Origin: Flavobacteriaceae bacterium LYZ1037
Lineage (GTDB): Bacteria; Bacteroidota; Bacteroidia; Flavobacteriales; Flavobacteriaceae
Direction of reading: 5' to 3'
NCBI GenBank assembly: GCA_003144015.1
Contig: QFWS01000006.1
Location: 1 to 64,000, forward strand
Length of the DNA stretch: 64,000 nucleotides
Shown here: positions 1 through 8,243 of the stretch, piece after piece
Layout of the letters: each line of letters opens with the position of its first letter
Position numbering within the stretch: the first letter of the stretch is position 1
Program-made: the position numbers and the translations under genes
The notes under the pieces: generated by a model
What the model saw: only the letters and a program-made list of their open reading frames with translations
Told to the model about the DNA's origin: nothing
Databases searched by the model: none

Positions 1-36
1 CATTCGTTAGAAATTCATTTAATATAAACATAAAAA

Positions 37-62
37 AATGGCTTTGTGCAAACAAAGCCATT
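37..62 (-). terminator. Rho-independent terminator of the tRNA-fMet transcript
   Basis: An 11-bp perfect inverted repeat (AATGGCTTTGT / ACAAAGCCATT) with a 4-base GCAA loop. On the minus strand it is followed by a run of U (positions 32-38 are all A on the plus strand). It lies just downstream of the tRNA gene in the minus direction, so it most likely ends that transcript. Confidence 0.75.
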
Positions 63-85
63 GATTTCAAACGATTTACATTTAG

Positions 86-158
<73 letters not shown>

Positions 159-278
159 ATTTAATTCCTAAACAATTTTCTTAGCTTTTAACTTTCGGTT
201 CATAATGCCGACTCAATCATTTTAGGACTGCAAATATACAATGCTTTTTAAATATAACAAGAACATTTTTAAAGAATT

Positions 279-461
279 TTATTGTTCGATGCTTTTTGCA
301 TTAAATGACACTAATTCTAATTTTAAAAATTTAGCTGTAATTTGAATGGGATTGCAACAAACTTCGCAATCTTCAACATATTCCTGTTCTGGTTGAGAGT
401 GATCTAGTAACATCGAAATTGTTTCCCAGCAATGTGGACATTGAAAAAAGTGTTCTTCCAT
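279..461 (-). CDS. Small cysteine-rich CPxC protein
   Basis: A 60-residue soluble protein with two cysteine pairs, CPHC near residue 8 and CEVCC near residue 33, spaced like a small zinc ribbon. It resembles the short CPXCG-motif cysteine-rich proteins of bacteria, but here the residue after the first pair is Trp (CPHCW) instead of Gly. The ATG at 461 is preferred over an in-frame TTG two codons upstream, because the protein then begins MEEHFFQCPHC, as expected for the family. No signal peptide is present. Function is unknown; metal binding is inferred from the cysteines only. It lies between the tRNA and the LRR gene, transcribed in the same direction. Confidence 0.7.
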   Translation of the reverse strand: MEEHFFQCPHCWETISMLLDHSQPEQEYVEDCEVCCNPIQITAKFLKLELVSFNAKSIEQ

Positions 462-482
462 AAACAATAAAGATATAAAAAA

Positions 483-504
483 AGACCATCTTTTCAGATA
501 GTCT
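483..504 (-). terminator. Probable terminator after the LRR gene
   Basis: Imperfect hairpin AGACCATCT / AGATAGTCT with a TTTC loop and one mismatch. On the minus strand it is followed by a U run (A run on the plus strand just before position 483). It sits downstream of the LRR gene and upstream of the CPxC gene. Confidence 0.5.
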
Positions 505-534
505 CGTTTTGGTTATTAATCAATTAATTAATAC

Positions 535-1356
535 TTAATCGTTATCTGTTATTACGGTTCCTGGATCGAATTCCAATAAACTATTTGGCATTTTCCCTTC
601 ACCATCTATAACACTTACATATTCTTTATCAAAATTATTATCGCTAACCATAAATGTACTTAACTCCGTTAAATCTGTTACTTGATAAGGAACCGTTCCT
701 GTTAAATCATTACTAGCTAAGACTAATTCTTTTAATTGGGTTAATTGACCTAATTCTACAGGAATTTTTCCATCTAATTTATTATCAATTAAGCTTAATA
801 CTTCAAGTTTGTTTAAGCTTGCTATTTCTGAAGGAATATTTCCAGTTAAAAAATTACTTCCTAACATCAATTCTCTTAAATTTACTAGATTTCCAATTGA
901 CGTTGGTATTTGACCCGTGAAACTATTACTATATAATTTTAAAGTTTTTAAATGAGATAGGTTTCCTATTTCATTTGGAATTTCACCTTCTAACTTATTC
1001 ATAAATAATTCTAAAGATGTTAATCTTGTTAGGTTTCCTAATGAAAGTGGTAATTCTCCATCTAATTGATTAAACCCAAGGTTTAAGCTTCTTAAGTAAA
1101 TTAAATTGCCTATTTCTTGAGGTAGTGTTCCTTGAAGGTTATTAAAATGCAAGTTGATTTCTATTACTTTATCGTTAACGACAGTTACGCCATACCAATT
1201 TTCAATAGGTTCGTTTAAATTCCAAGAATTATTCCATGCGTCACCATTAGTAGAGTTATAAAGAGCTATTAAGGCATCTTTCTCGTTTTGAGTCACTTCT
1301 GAAAATGACAAAGTGGTTACAAAAAAACAAAATATGATAAGAGTATAAGTTTTCAT
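535..1356 (-). CDS. Secreted leucine-rich-repeat protein
   Basis: A 273-residue protein with an N-terminal signal peptide (MKTYTLIIFCFFVTTLSFS), a short N-terminal cap containing a tryptophan-rich stretch (residues about 38-55), then about seven or eight tandem leucine-rich repeats of roughly 24 residues. The repeats follow the LxxLxLxxNxLxGxIP pattern, which is the type best known from plant receptor proteins. There is no transmembrane segment after the signal peptide and no recognisable T9SS C-terminal sorting domain, so it is probably periplasmic or released. LRRs usually bind proteins or glycans; the ligand is unknown. It is a single gene with its own ATG and a likely terminator. A possible -7 element (TAAATTTG on the minus strand) lies at 1413-1420. 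Confidence 0.85.
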   Translation of the reverse strand: MKTYTLIIFCFFVTTLSFSEVTQNEKDALIALYNSTNGDAWNNSWNLNEPIENWYGVTVVNDKVIEINLHFNNLQGTLPQEIGNLIYLRSLNLGFNQLDGELPLSLGNLTRLTSLELFMNKLEGEIPNEIGNLSHLKTLKLYSNSFTGQIPTSIGNLVNLRELMLGSNFLTGNIPSEIASLNKLEVLSLIDNKLDGKIPVELGQLTQLKELVLASNDLTGTVPYQVTDLTELSTFMVSDNNFDKEYVSVIDGEGKMPNSLLEFDPGTVITDND

Positions 1357-1472
1357 ATGTCTTCGATTTGGGATTAATCTCTAACAATATTAGACTTAAA
1401 TAGGATAATAAACAAATTTATTCGATGAAATGCATGTTTTGAGAAAATTTACAGGAATTACAAATCAACTAT

Positions 1473-3377
1473 TTATAAGTTTTCAAGAGCTTCTTGAACT
1501 GTTTCCCATTCTATCATAAAACCCTCAAGTTTTTGTTTTTTTGAATTGTAATTATCAAAAAAGTTCGAATTAGAAACTGCTTTGTCATAATTTGTGGCTA
1601 GTTCTACATCCATTTCCTTAATATCTTTCTCTAACTGTTGAATCTTAGACTCTAAATTGCTTAACTTATTATTTAAAGACTTTGTTTTCTTTTGCTCTTC
1701 ATAAGTTTGTTTGTTACTTTCTTTTGGAGTTTCTTTTATTACATCTCGTTTTTCAACCTCTCGTAAATTCTCTACATTTCTTTGTTGTAAATAAAAATCT
1801 ATATCTCCAAGATATTCTTTTATTTTATGATCTTTAAACTCATAAACACTATCTGTAAGGCCTTGAAGAAAATCCCTGTCGTGAGAAACCAAAATAAGTG
1901 TGCCTTCGAATTTTTTAAGAGCTTCTTTTAAAACATTCTTTGATTTTATATCCAAGTGATTGGTTGGCTCATCCATTACCAACACGTTTAACGGTTGAAG
2001 CAATAATTTAGCTAATGCCAGTCGATTTCTTTCGCCTCCAGAAAGGACTCTTACATACTTCTCTGCCTCTTCTCCTCTAAAGAGAAAAGAACCTAATATG
2101 TCTCTTACTTTACTTCTATTTTTTTCGTTAGCTGCATCAATCATGGTATCTAGAACAGTTTTGTTTCCGTCTAGATATTCTGCTTGATTTTGAGCGAAAT
2201 ATCCTATTTGTACATTATGACCTAAATTTATTTCACCTTGATGCTTTATTTCACCTACAATTATTTTTGCTAAAGTAGATTTTCCTTGACCATTTTGTCC
2301 AACAAAGGCTGTTTTAGAATCACGCTCAATAGTGATGCTAATATTTTTCAACACTTGAGTGTCTCCATAATTTTTTGAAATATTATGTGCTTCAATCACT
2401 ACTTTTCCAGGAACAATAGATACTGGGAAATTAAGTTTCATCACAGAATTATCATCTTCATCAACTTCAATGCGTTCTATTCTATCTAGTTTTTTAATTA
2501 AAGATTGAGCCATTGTTGCTTTAGACGCTTTAGCTCGAAACTTTTCAATTAACTTTTCGGTTTGTTCAATTTGCTTCTGCTGATTTTTTTGAGTTGCTAT
2601 TTGTTGCTCTTTTATTTCTTGACGTAGCACTAGAAATTTAGAATAGGGTTTGTTGTAGTCGTATATTCTGCCCAACGATATTTCAATAGTTCTATTGGTA
2701 ACGTTATCTAAAAACATTTTATCGTGAGATACAATAACGACAGCTCCTTGATAATTTTTCAGAAATCCTTCTAACCAAATAATCGATTCGATATCTAAAT
2801 GGTTTGTAGGTTCATCCAGGAGTAGAATATCATTGTTTTGAAGTAATAATTTGGCCAACTCAATACGCATACGCCAACCTCCAGAAAATGTATCTGTTAG
2901 TTTTTCGAAATCGTTTCGTTTAAAGCCAAGGCCTTGAAGTATTTTTTCTGTTTCACCTTGGTAGTTATAACCTCCAAGAATTTCATATTGATGTTGCACG
3001 TCATTAAGATCCACCATTATTTGATGGTAACCATCACTTTCGTAATCTGTACGTTCAACCAATTGATGATTGATTTCTTCCATTCTAGCTTCCAAAGCTT
3101 TTATTTCATGAAAAGCTTCGTAAGATTCCTCCAATACAGTTCTCCCTAAAACAAAATCGATATCTTGTTTTAAAAATCCAATGCTTAAATTTTTATCTGC
3201 AGCAATCTGTCCTGAATCTGGTTCTAATTCTTTTGCTAAAATTTTTAGCATGGTCGATTTTCCAGCGCCATTTTTTCCAATTAATCCAATTCTATCTCCA
3301 GGACTTAATTTAAAAGTAATGTCTTCGAATAAATATTCCCCTTGAAAAGAAATAGAAAGATTATGAATGTTAAGCAT
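1473..3377 (-). CDS. ABC-F family ATP-binding protein
   Basis: A 634-residue soluble protein with two ABC ATPase domains and no membrane segments, the layout of the ABC-F family, whose members act on ribosomes rather than as transporters. First domain: Walker A at 34-42 (GKNGAGKST), signature FSGGW at 164-168, Walker B DEPTNHLD at 188-195. Second domain: Walker A at 360-368, signature LSGGER at 445-450, DEPTNHLD at 469-476. A charged interdomain linker (about 250-310) and a C-terminal coiled coil (about 555-634) resemble Uup-type proteins, which also have a C-terminal coiled-coil domain. Likely role: relief of stalled or aberrant ribosome states; antibiotic protection cannot be excluded but nothing in the context suggests it. 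Divergent from the DUF983 gene. Confidence 0.92.
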   Translation of the reverse strand: MLNIHNLSISFQGEYLFEDITFKLSPGDRIGLIGKNGAGKSTMLKILAKELEPDSGQIAADKNLSIGFLKQDIDFVLGRTVLEESYEAFHEIKALEARMEEINHQLVERTDYESDGYHQIMVDLNDVQHQYEILGGYNYQGETEKILQGLGFKRNDFEKLTDTFSGGWRMRIELAKLLLQNNDILLLDEPTNHLDIESIIWLEGFLKNYQGAVVIVSHDKMFLDNVTNRTIEISLGRIYDYNKPYSKFLVLRQEIKEQQIATQKNQQKQIEQTEKLIEKFRAKASKATMAQSLIKKLDRIERIEVDEDDNSVMKLNFPVSIVPGKVVIEAHNISKNYGDTQVLKNISITIERDSKTAFVGQNGQGKSTLAKIIVGEIKHQGEINLGHNVQIGYFAQNQAEYLDGNKTVLDTMIDAANEKNRSKVRDILGSFLFRGEEAEKYVRVLSGGERNRLALAKLLLQPLNVLVMDEPTNHLDIKSKNVLKEALKKFEGTLILVSHDRDFLQGLTDSVYEFKDHKIKEYLGDIDFYLQQRNVENLREVEKRDVIKETPKESNKQTYEEQKKTKSLNNKLSNLESKIQQLEKDIKEMDVELATNYDKAVSNSNFFDNYNSKKQKLEGFMIEWETVQEALENL

Positions 3378-3442
3378 TTTTGTTACTATTGTTACAGAGC
3401 ATTATTAAATAAAGTGATAGTTTTGTAAATTCTTACAAAGCG

Positions 3443-3450
3443 CAAAAGTA
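3443..3450 (-). promoter_or_regulatory. Candidate -7 element for the ABC-F gene
   Basis: The minus strand reads TACTTTTG, a full match to the TAnnTTTG -7 consensus of Bacteroidota, about 65 bp before the ABC-F start codon. No convincing TTTG -33 element was found at the right spacing. Confidence 0.4.
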
Positions 3451-3462
3451 ATAGTTTTAATC

Positions 3463-3855
3463 ATGATAAAAAAAGGAAGTAAACTTTATAGCATTCTTTT
3501 AGGAGCTTGCCCTAAATGTCACCAAGAATCCATGTATTCGAATAAAAACCCTTATATTTTAAGAGATGTTTTAAAAATAAATGAGACTTGTTCGCATTGT
3601 GGTATAAAATATCGCTTGGAACCTTCATTTTTTTATGGTTCTATGTATGTTAGTTATGGGGTTGGAATTGCTTTTGCCGTTGCTGCTTTTATCATTAGTT
3701 ATTTGTTTATTGGCAGTAGCTTATTAACAGCTTTTATTGCAATTGTTGGCACATTAGTTGTTTTTGGACCTATTATTATGCGTATTTCTAGAAATATCTG
3801 GATTAATATGTTTATTCATTACGATAAGACCATGGTTAAGAATAAAACCGAATAA
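3463..3855 (+). CDS. DUF983 family membrane protein
   Basis: A 130-residue protein starting with two CxxC knuckles (CPKC near residue 16, CSHC near residue 44) followed by two hydrophobic segments (about residues 64-85 and 88-107). This order, zinc-ribbon-like N-terminus then two membrane helices with a CxxC-G-x-x-Y and PSFFYG motif, is that of DUF983. Function is unknown in the family. Its last 20 bases overlap the end of the convergent FAD oxidoreductase gene, so the two genes share their 3' ends. Confidence 0.88.
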   Translation: MIKKGSKLYSILLGACPKCHQESMYSNKNPYILRDVLKINETCSHCGIKYRLEPSFFYGSMYVSYGVGIAFAVAAFIISYLFIGSSLLTAFIAIVGTLVVFGPIIMRISRNIWINMFIHYDKTMVKNKTE

Positions 3856-4879
3856 TATCAATTTCATTGTCTAAAATCTGCTTGTTTTCTATATTATTAA
3901 AAAGCTGTTTGGCAACATAAGGCCCAATCATAACACCTCTGGTTCCAAGTCCATTTAAAATATACATATTATGGTGTTTTGGATGTTTTCCAACTAAAGG
4001 TCTTCTATCTTTTACTGTTGGTCTTATTCCTGCTACTTGATTAACCACTTTAAAAGAACAATTTAAAAATGTTTTAAGCTTCTTTAAGAGCTCTTCTCTA
4101 CCTTCTTCTGTAATGTTATTTGTTTTATCGTTCCAATTATAGGTAGCTCCAATATGATACAAGTGGTTCCCTAAAGGCAGGATAAACACACTGGATTTTA
4201 AAACATAATTTATTTGCAACTCTGGAGCATGAATGGTTAACAATTCGCCTTTAGACTCTTTCAAAGGAAGATTATTAAAAAACGGGTTTTGTTTTAGGCC
4301 AAATCCTTCAGCAAAAACAATCTGAGTTGCTAAAATATCTTGATACAACATATCAGACTCTTGAAACTTTAATTCATTATAATTAAAAGATTCTTCAATA
4401 AGTTGATGGTGTTTTTTGAGAGATGCTTTATAGGAAGTGATTAAGGCATTGGTATCTATTCTACCTGTGTTTAAAACTTCACCAAAACCAAAATCAGCCT
4501 GAATGTGTAGATTGGTGTTTTTAATTATTTTGGATGAAAGGTGATTAGCTAATAACGGGTTATCGGAAGCTGCAAACCAATTATTTTGTTCCTCGTTTGA
4601 GTTAAAACGCCTATAAACCGGAATTTTATAATCTATTTTAATTTGAAGTTTATCTTCAATAGATTGATACATAGGCAGAGCTAGTTCTAATTGTTCTTCA
4701 CTTTTCCAAACGGAAGTAAAGCGTTTTAAAACTACAGGATTATATAATCCCCCAGCAACAACAGATGATTGTTGCGATTGATTATCGAAAACAACAAAAC
4801 TTTTATTTGCAGCAATTAATTGCTCACAAAAAGCAATACCAGCTAATCCACAACCTACAATAATATAATCTACTTTCAT
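3836..4879 (-). CDS. FAD-dependent oxidoreductase (DAO family)
   Basis: A 347-residue soluble enzyme. The N-terminus carries the FAD-binding Rossmann motif GxGxxG at residues 9-14 (GCGLAG). A GxRP motif (AGIRPTVKDRRP) and GLGTRG near the C-terminus are typical of glycine/D-amino-acid-oxidase-like (DAO) proteins. The substrate cannot be read from sequence. Proteins of this type commonly oxidise an amine such as glycine or a D-amino acid, or act in tRNA modification as the MnmC C-terminal domain does. It follows gldN on the same strand but a strong terminator separates them. Its end overlaps the DUF983 gene by 20 bp. Confidence 0.85.
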   Translation of the reverse strand: MKVDYIIVGCGLAGIAFCEQLIAANKSFVVFDNQSQQSSVVAGGLYNPVVLKRFTSVWKSEEQLELALPMYQSIEDKLQIKIDYKIPVYRRFNSNEEQNNWFAASDNPLLANHLSSKIIKNTNLHIQADFGFGEVLNTGRIDTNALITSYKASLKKHHQLIEESFNYNELKFQESDMLYQDILATQIVFAEGFGLKQNPFFNNLPLKESKGELLTIHAPELQINYVLKSSVFILPLGNHLYHIGATYNWNDKTNNITEEGREELLKKLKTFLNCSFKVVNQVAGIRPTVKDRRPLVGKHPKHHNMYILNGLGTRGVMIGPYVAKQLFNNIENKQILDNEIDIIRFYS

Positions 4880-4916
4880 TATAACAAAGATACTTTGGTT
4901 TCAATTAATAATACAA

Positions 4917-4947
4917 AAAAACGCTCACTAGAAAAGTGAGCGTTTTT
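4917..4947 (-). terminator. Terminator after gldN
   Basis: A hairpin with a 13-bp arm: AAAAACGCTCACT pairs with AGTGAGCGTTTTT around a 5-base AGAAA loop, with A and T runs on either side so it can work in both directions. It lies 23 bases after the gldN stop and marks the end of the gldKLMN transcript. Confidence 0.85.
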
Positions 4948-4969
4948 ATTTATCTATATGATGCTTTAA

Positions 4970-5869
4970 TTAATAAGCCCACATATCTGATTCGTAATTT
5001 CTAATTTTCTCTTTAATTCTATCAGATTCTAATAACTGCATTAAGGCATTTTCAGAAATGTATTCGGTTACTTTACGGTCTCCATATACATTTTCTTCCT
5101 TATAAATATAACCATTAAAACGTCTTGAATTCAATAAGTGATCGAAAGAAAAAGGCACTGCACTATTTTCGTTATTAAACGATTTAGCTTCATGTAATAT
5201 ATCTCTTGCATCAGGGAAAAACACCCAGAATAAAGGAATTGGTTCTTTGTTTGCTTCATCATCAGAATCAATAAAGTTCACATCTGGAGCAGCAGGTGCT
5301 ATTCCAAGAAGTCTATATTTTAACTCTGCTTGGCGTTTATCAAAATACCATAATCCTTTAACTAAATAAGCACTAATATCATAAGATGTAATATCACGTT
5401 TTACAATGTATTCTGGATCAACATAACCATCTGCATTATATTGCTCGTAACCAATATCTAAGGTATCTACTTTAGACATAGCCGATTTAATATCTTTTAA
5501 AGTACGTTTGGTAGTAAAATAAGAATCATCATAAATATTTTCTATATCACCTTGTTTCACGCTTTTCCAAAGTACATCGAATAAAGAACGTCTGTCTTTA
5601 CCAATATTATTAGTATCTACAGGGTAGTATAATGGAAAATTAACACGTTCGTCAAGAACCACTCTTTCCCAAGTCATTTTAGAAAACATAATGTCTCTAT
5701 CGTCTACATAGCCATATTCTAATGGTTTGTCGTTATCTACAGCTTTTTGAGCTTCGGTTCTAACACCAATTTCAGTAGGGCTTTTTGCATTTAATATGTT
5801 AGCCTGTGAAAAGGAAGCAGATACAAACGATATGCTTAAAACGGTTAATATAAAACTTTTATAATTCAT
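4970..5869 (-). CDS. gldN: Gliding motility / T9SS ring protein GldN
   Basis: A 299-residue protein with a signal peptide (about residues 1-21) and the GldN/PorN domain, with the pattern of aromatic and acidic stretches (MTWERVV, LFWVFFPDARDIL, NGYIYKEENVYGDR) typical of the family. GldN associates with the lipoprotein GldK to form the periplasmic ring of the type IX secretion system under the outer membrane. It is the last gene of the gldK-gldL-gldM-gldN operon, 51 bp after gldM, and is followed by a strong terminator. Length is normal for the family. Confidence 0.96.
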   Translation of the reverse strand: MNYKSFILTVLSISFVSASFSQANILNAKSPTEIGVRTEAQKAVDNDKPLEYGYVDDRDIMFSKMTWERVVLDERVNFPLYYPVDTNNIGKDRRSLFDVLWKSVKQGDIENIYDDSYFTTKRTLKDIKSAMSKVDTLDIGYEQYNADGYVDPEYIVKRDITSYDISAYLVKGLWYFDKRQAELKYRLLGIAPAAPDVNFIDSDDEANKEPIPLFWVFFPDARDILHEAKSFNNENSAVPFSFDHLLNSRRFNGYIYKEENVYGDRKVTEYISENALMQLLESDRIKEKIRNYESDMWAY

Positions 5870-5920
5870 CTTTTCAAATTTATTTATTAGGGCTTATCTC
5901 AATTAAGATGATAAATTCTA

Positions 5921-7471
5921 TTAATTAGATATCTCAACAATTACAGCTGAAACTCCTTTAAGCTTATAAGAAGAATTTCCTCTAATTTGAGCTTTAATGT
6001 CGAATATTTGAACATTATCTCCACGTCTTGCTTTACGTAATGCATTCTTAGCTTGAGAATTCAATTTTGTTCCATTTACAGATACTGAAGGTTGTCCAGG
6101 CACTTTAAATTTAAACGATGTTACTTGAATTGGTAATTCAAAATCAAAATCGTCTAACATAGCACCAACAGTTCCAATTTCTACAGAGTTACGTGGTAAT
6201 TTTACAATTCCATCTTGTCCACTAATAGTTCCAGTAGGCTTAGGAATATCTTTAATTCTAAACGTCGCTTTATCGCTTACTTTAGTTCCATCTGGTAATG
6301 TACCAGAGACATTAATAGAAACTTCTCTACCAGAACCTGGATTCATGTTGTATTTACCAACTCCAGAACCTTTACTTAAACCTGGTGCACTTGCAGATAC
6401 ATTATTATCTGAAATACCAGCAAAAGAAATAGTCATTGGATTAGTAACACCACGATAAACTACATTCATTTTATCTGCAGAAATAGTTGCAGAATTTGGT
6501 TTAGGTACTACAGCATAAGTGCTTTTAACTGGAATAGAAATAATTGAATCTCCTTCTTTAAATTGGAATTCTCCTTCAATCTCTCTTTCTCCAACAGCTC
6601 CTGCTGGAAAATCTAACAATGTTTTACCAGCTTGCATAGATTCTTTAGATAATTCTGTACCGTTGATAATTACTTTATCAGCTTGTAAGGTGTTATCTTT
6701 TTTACCTAAGATAATAGTACCTGTAAAGTTTTCTCCAGAAAAGAAAGCTGTTTTACTAGGAACTACAATAGCATCAAAATTTGTTAAAGAGGCTTCTACT
6801 TTTAATTTACCAGCTAACATAGAAGATAAAACTTCAGATTCTGTAGTCTTAACATCTGCTTGTAACTGTGTCATTTTAGTTAAAGAAGCTACTAATGGAA
6901 AACCTTTATAGTTATAATCTAACCAATCGATTTTATTTCCATCTCTATTTGTAACAGGATCTGTTTCAAATTTTTCTTTTACATCTTCAGCAATACTAGC
7001 TAAATCAGGGTTCTGTGATAATACTTCTGAAACACCATCTCTAAAAGTCGCTATTTGATTTAAAAACTCTTGTCCTTCTGGTTTTAATTTATCGCCTTTG
7101 AAGAAATGGTTGTCAAGGAAGTCTCCTTTGTCCATAATCTCATAATCTTGAGGATCATCAACAGTAGCAGTCATCTTCCCTTTTAAATCTACCAAATATG
7201 CATTAAAGTTACTCGCTAAAGCACTGATTTGGTCAGCTTGTGCTTTTAAAGGTTGGTATTTTGCTGGTTGTTCTGATACTTTTTCAGCTAGACCCTGCAT
7301 AAAAGCTTCGTTTCTATCTGTGGTTGCTTCGTTAGATTCGGTTAACTTTTCATTCATTAATCCAAATGCCGATAGCACTTCTTTCGACATATTAAGTGCT
7401 AGCATTGCTATAAACACCAAATACATCAAGTTAATCATTTTCTGCCTTGCAGATAATTTTCCTCCTGCCAT
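5921..7471 (-). CDS. gldM: Gliding motility / T9SS motor protein GldM
   Basis: A 516-residue protein with one N-terminal membrane helix (about residues 13-33, after MAGGKLSARQKM) and a large periplasmic part. The signature region PSKTAFFSGENFTGTIILG and the later GVGKYNMNPGSG belong to the tandem periplasmic domains of GldM/PorM. GldM forms a dimer that spans from the inner membrane to the GldK/N ring and, with GldL, forms the proton-driven motor of the T9SS and of gliding. It starts 55 bp after gldL and is 51 bp before gldN. Length and order are those of other flavobacteria. Confidence 0.97.
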   Translation of the reverse strand: MAGGKLSARQKMINLMYLVFIAMLALNMSKEVLSAFGLMNEKLTESNEATTDRNEAFMQGLAEKVSEQPAKYQPLKAQADQISALASNFNAYLVDLKGKMTATVDDPQDYEIMDKGDFLDNHFFKGDKLKPEGQEFLNQIATFRDGVSEVLSQNPDLASIAEDVKEKFETDPVTNRDGNKIDWLDYNYKGFPLVASLTKMTQLQADVKTTESEVLSSMLAGKLKVEASLTNFDAIVVPSKTAFFSGENFTGTIILGKKDNTLQADKVIINGTELSKESMQAGKTLLDFPAGAVGEREIEGEFQFKEGDSIISIPVKSTYAVVPKPNSATISADKMNVVYRGVTNPMTISFAGISDNNVSASAPGLSKGSGVGKYNMNPGSGREVSINVSGTLPDGTKVSDKATFRIKDIPKPTGTISGQDGIVKLPRNSVEIGTVGAMLDDFDFELPIQVTSFKFKVPGQPSVSVNGTKLNSQAKNALRKARRGDNVQIFDIKAQIRGNSSYKLKGVSAVIVEISN

Positions 7472-7526
7472 TTCTAATTAGTTTTGTAGTTAATTGTTAA
7501 AATTAAATTTAGTTAAATTGAACTAA

Positions 7527-8168
7527 TTAGTGCTTAGTCATTGCTGTTAACATACCTCCATAAACTCCGTTTAAAGAAGATAAGTTAGACGCTAATGATT
7601 GCATTTGCTCTTTTAATTTAGTTGCATTTTCAACAGCTTCTTCATTAATTGTCGCTTGACGATTAACACTGTCTAATTGCACTTTATATAAACTATTTAA
7701 AGATTCCATTTGTGCAGCAGCTAAAGATAATTCTTCACCATATTTTTTTGTAGCAGCAATAGAATCTACAGTTGGGCTAATACCTTTTGCAGCTCCTTCG
7801 AAGTTTTTAATACTATCTCCAAGGCTAGTCATTAATTCTGCATCAATTTTAGCTTCTTTTAATAAGTTATCTAGTTTTTTAGATAATAATCCTTCAGCAT
7901 CTTTAGGTTGTTCTTTTTTACCCATTGAAGCTCCACCAGCTAATTCAGGATATACTAAAGACCAATCTAAATCGTCATCTACTGGTTCGAATGCAGAAAT
8001 TGCGAATACAATAGCTTCTGTTACAAGACCTAATGTAAGCATCACGTTTCCTGTTAATGGTCCTATTTCAAAATGAATAATCTTGAATAAGGCTCCAATA
8101 ATTACAATGGATGCTCCGAATCCGTAAGACATAGTCATAAATTTCTTAAATGCTCTTGATTGTGCCAT
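7527..8168 (-). CDS. gldL: Gliding motility / T9SS motor protein GldL
   Basis: A 213-residue inner-membrane protein. Two hydrophobic helices (about 14-32 and 40-60) are followed by a long, charged, coiled-coil cytoplasmic tail. Glu34 and Glu51 lie in or beside the helices; a membrane glutamate is known to be needed for the GldL proton-driven motor, and Glu51 in the second helix is the likely candidate. GldL surrounds the GldM helix to form the rotary motor. It is 75 bp after gldK and 55 bp before gldM, in the usual order. Confidence 0.97.
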   Translation of the reverse strand: MAQSRAFKKFMTMSYGFGASIVIIGALFKIIHFEIGPLTGNVMLTLGLVTEAIVFAISAFEPVDDDLDWSLVYPELAGGASMGKKEQPKDAEGLLSKKLDNLLKEAKIDAELMTSLGDSIKNFEGAAKGISPTVDSIAATKKYGEELSLAAAQMESLNSLYKVQLDSVNRQATINEEAVENATKLKEQMQSLASNLSSLNGVYGGMLTAMTKH

Positions 8169-8243
8169 AATTTTAGTTTTTTTTGATTAAGTTAAGTTAG
8201 TTTTACTTAAGTAGATTAATATTAATTATTGTTGTTGTTATTA

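Noticed and set aside
1430-1442. 12-base match GCATGTTTTGAG also found near 52606
   Set aside because: A shared 12-mer is expected by chance many times in a 64-kb AT-rich window.
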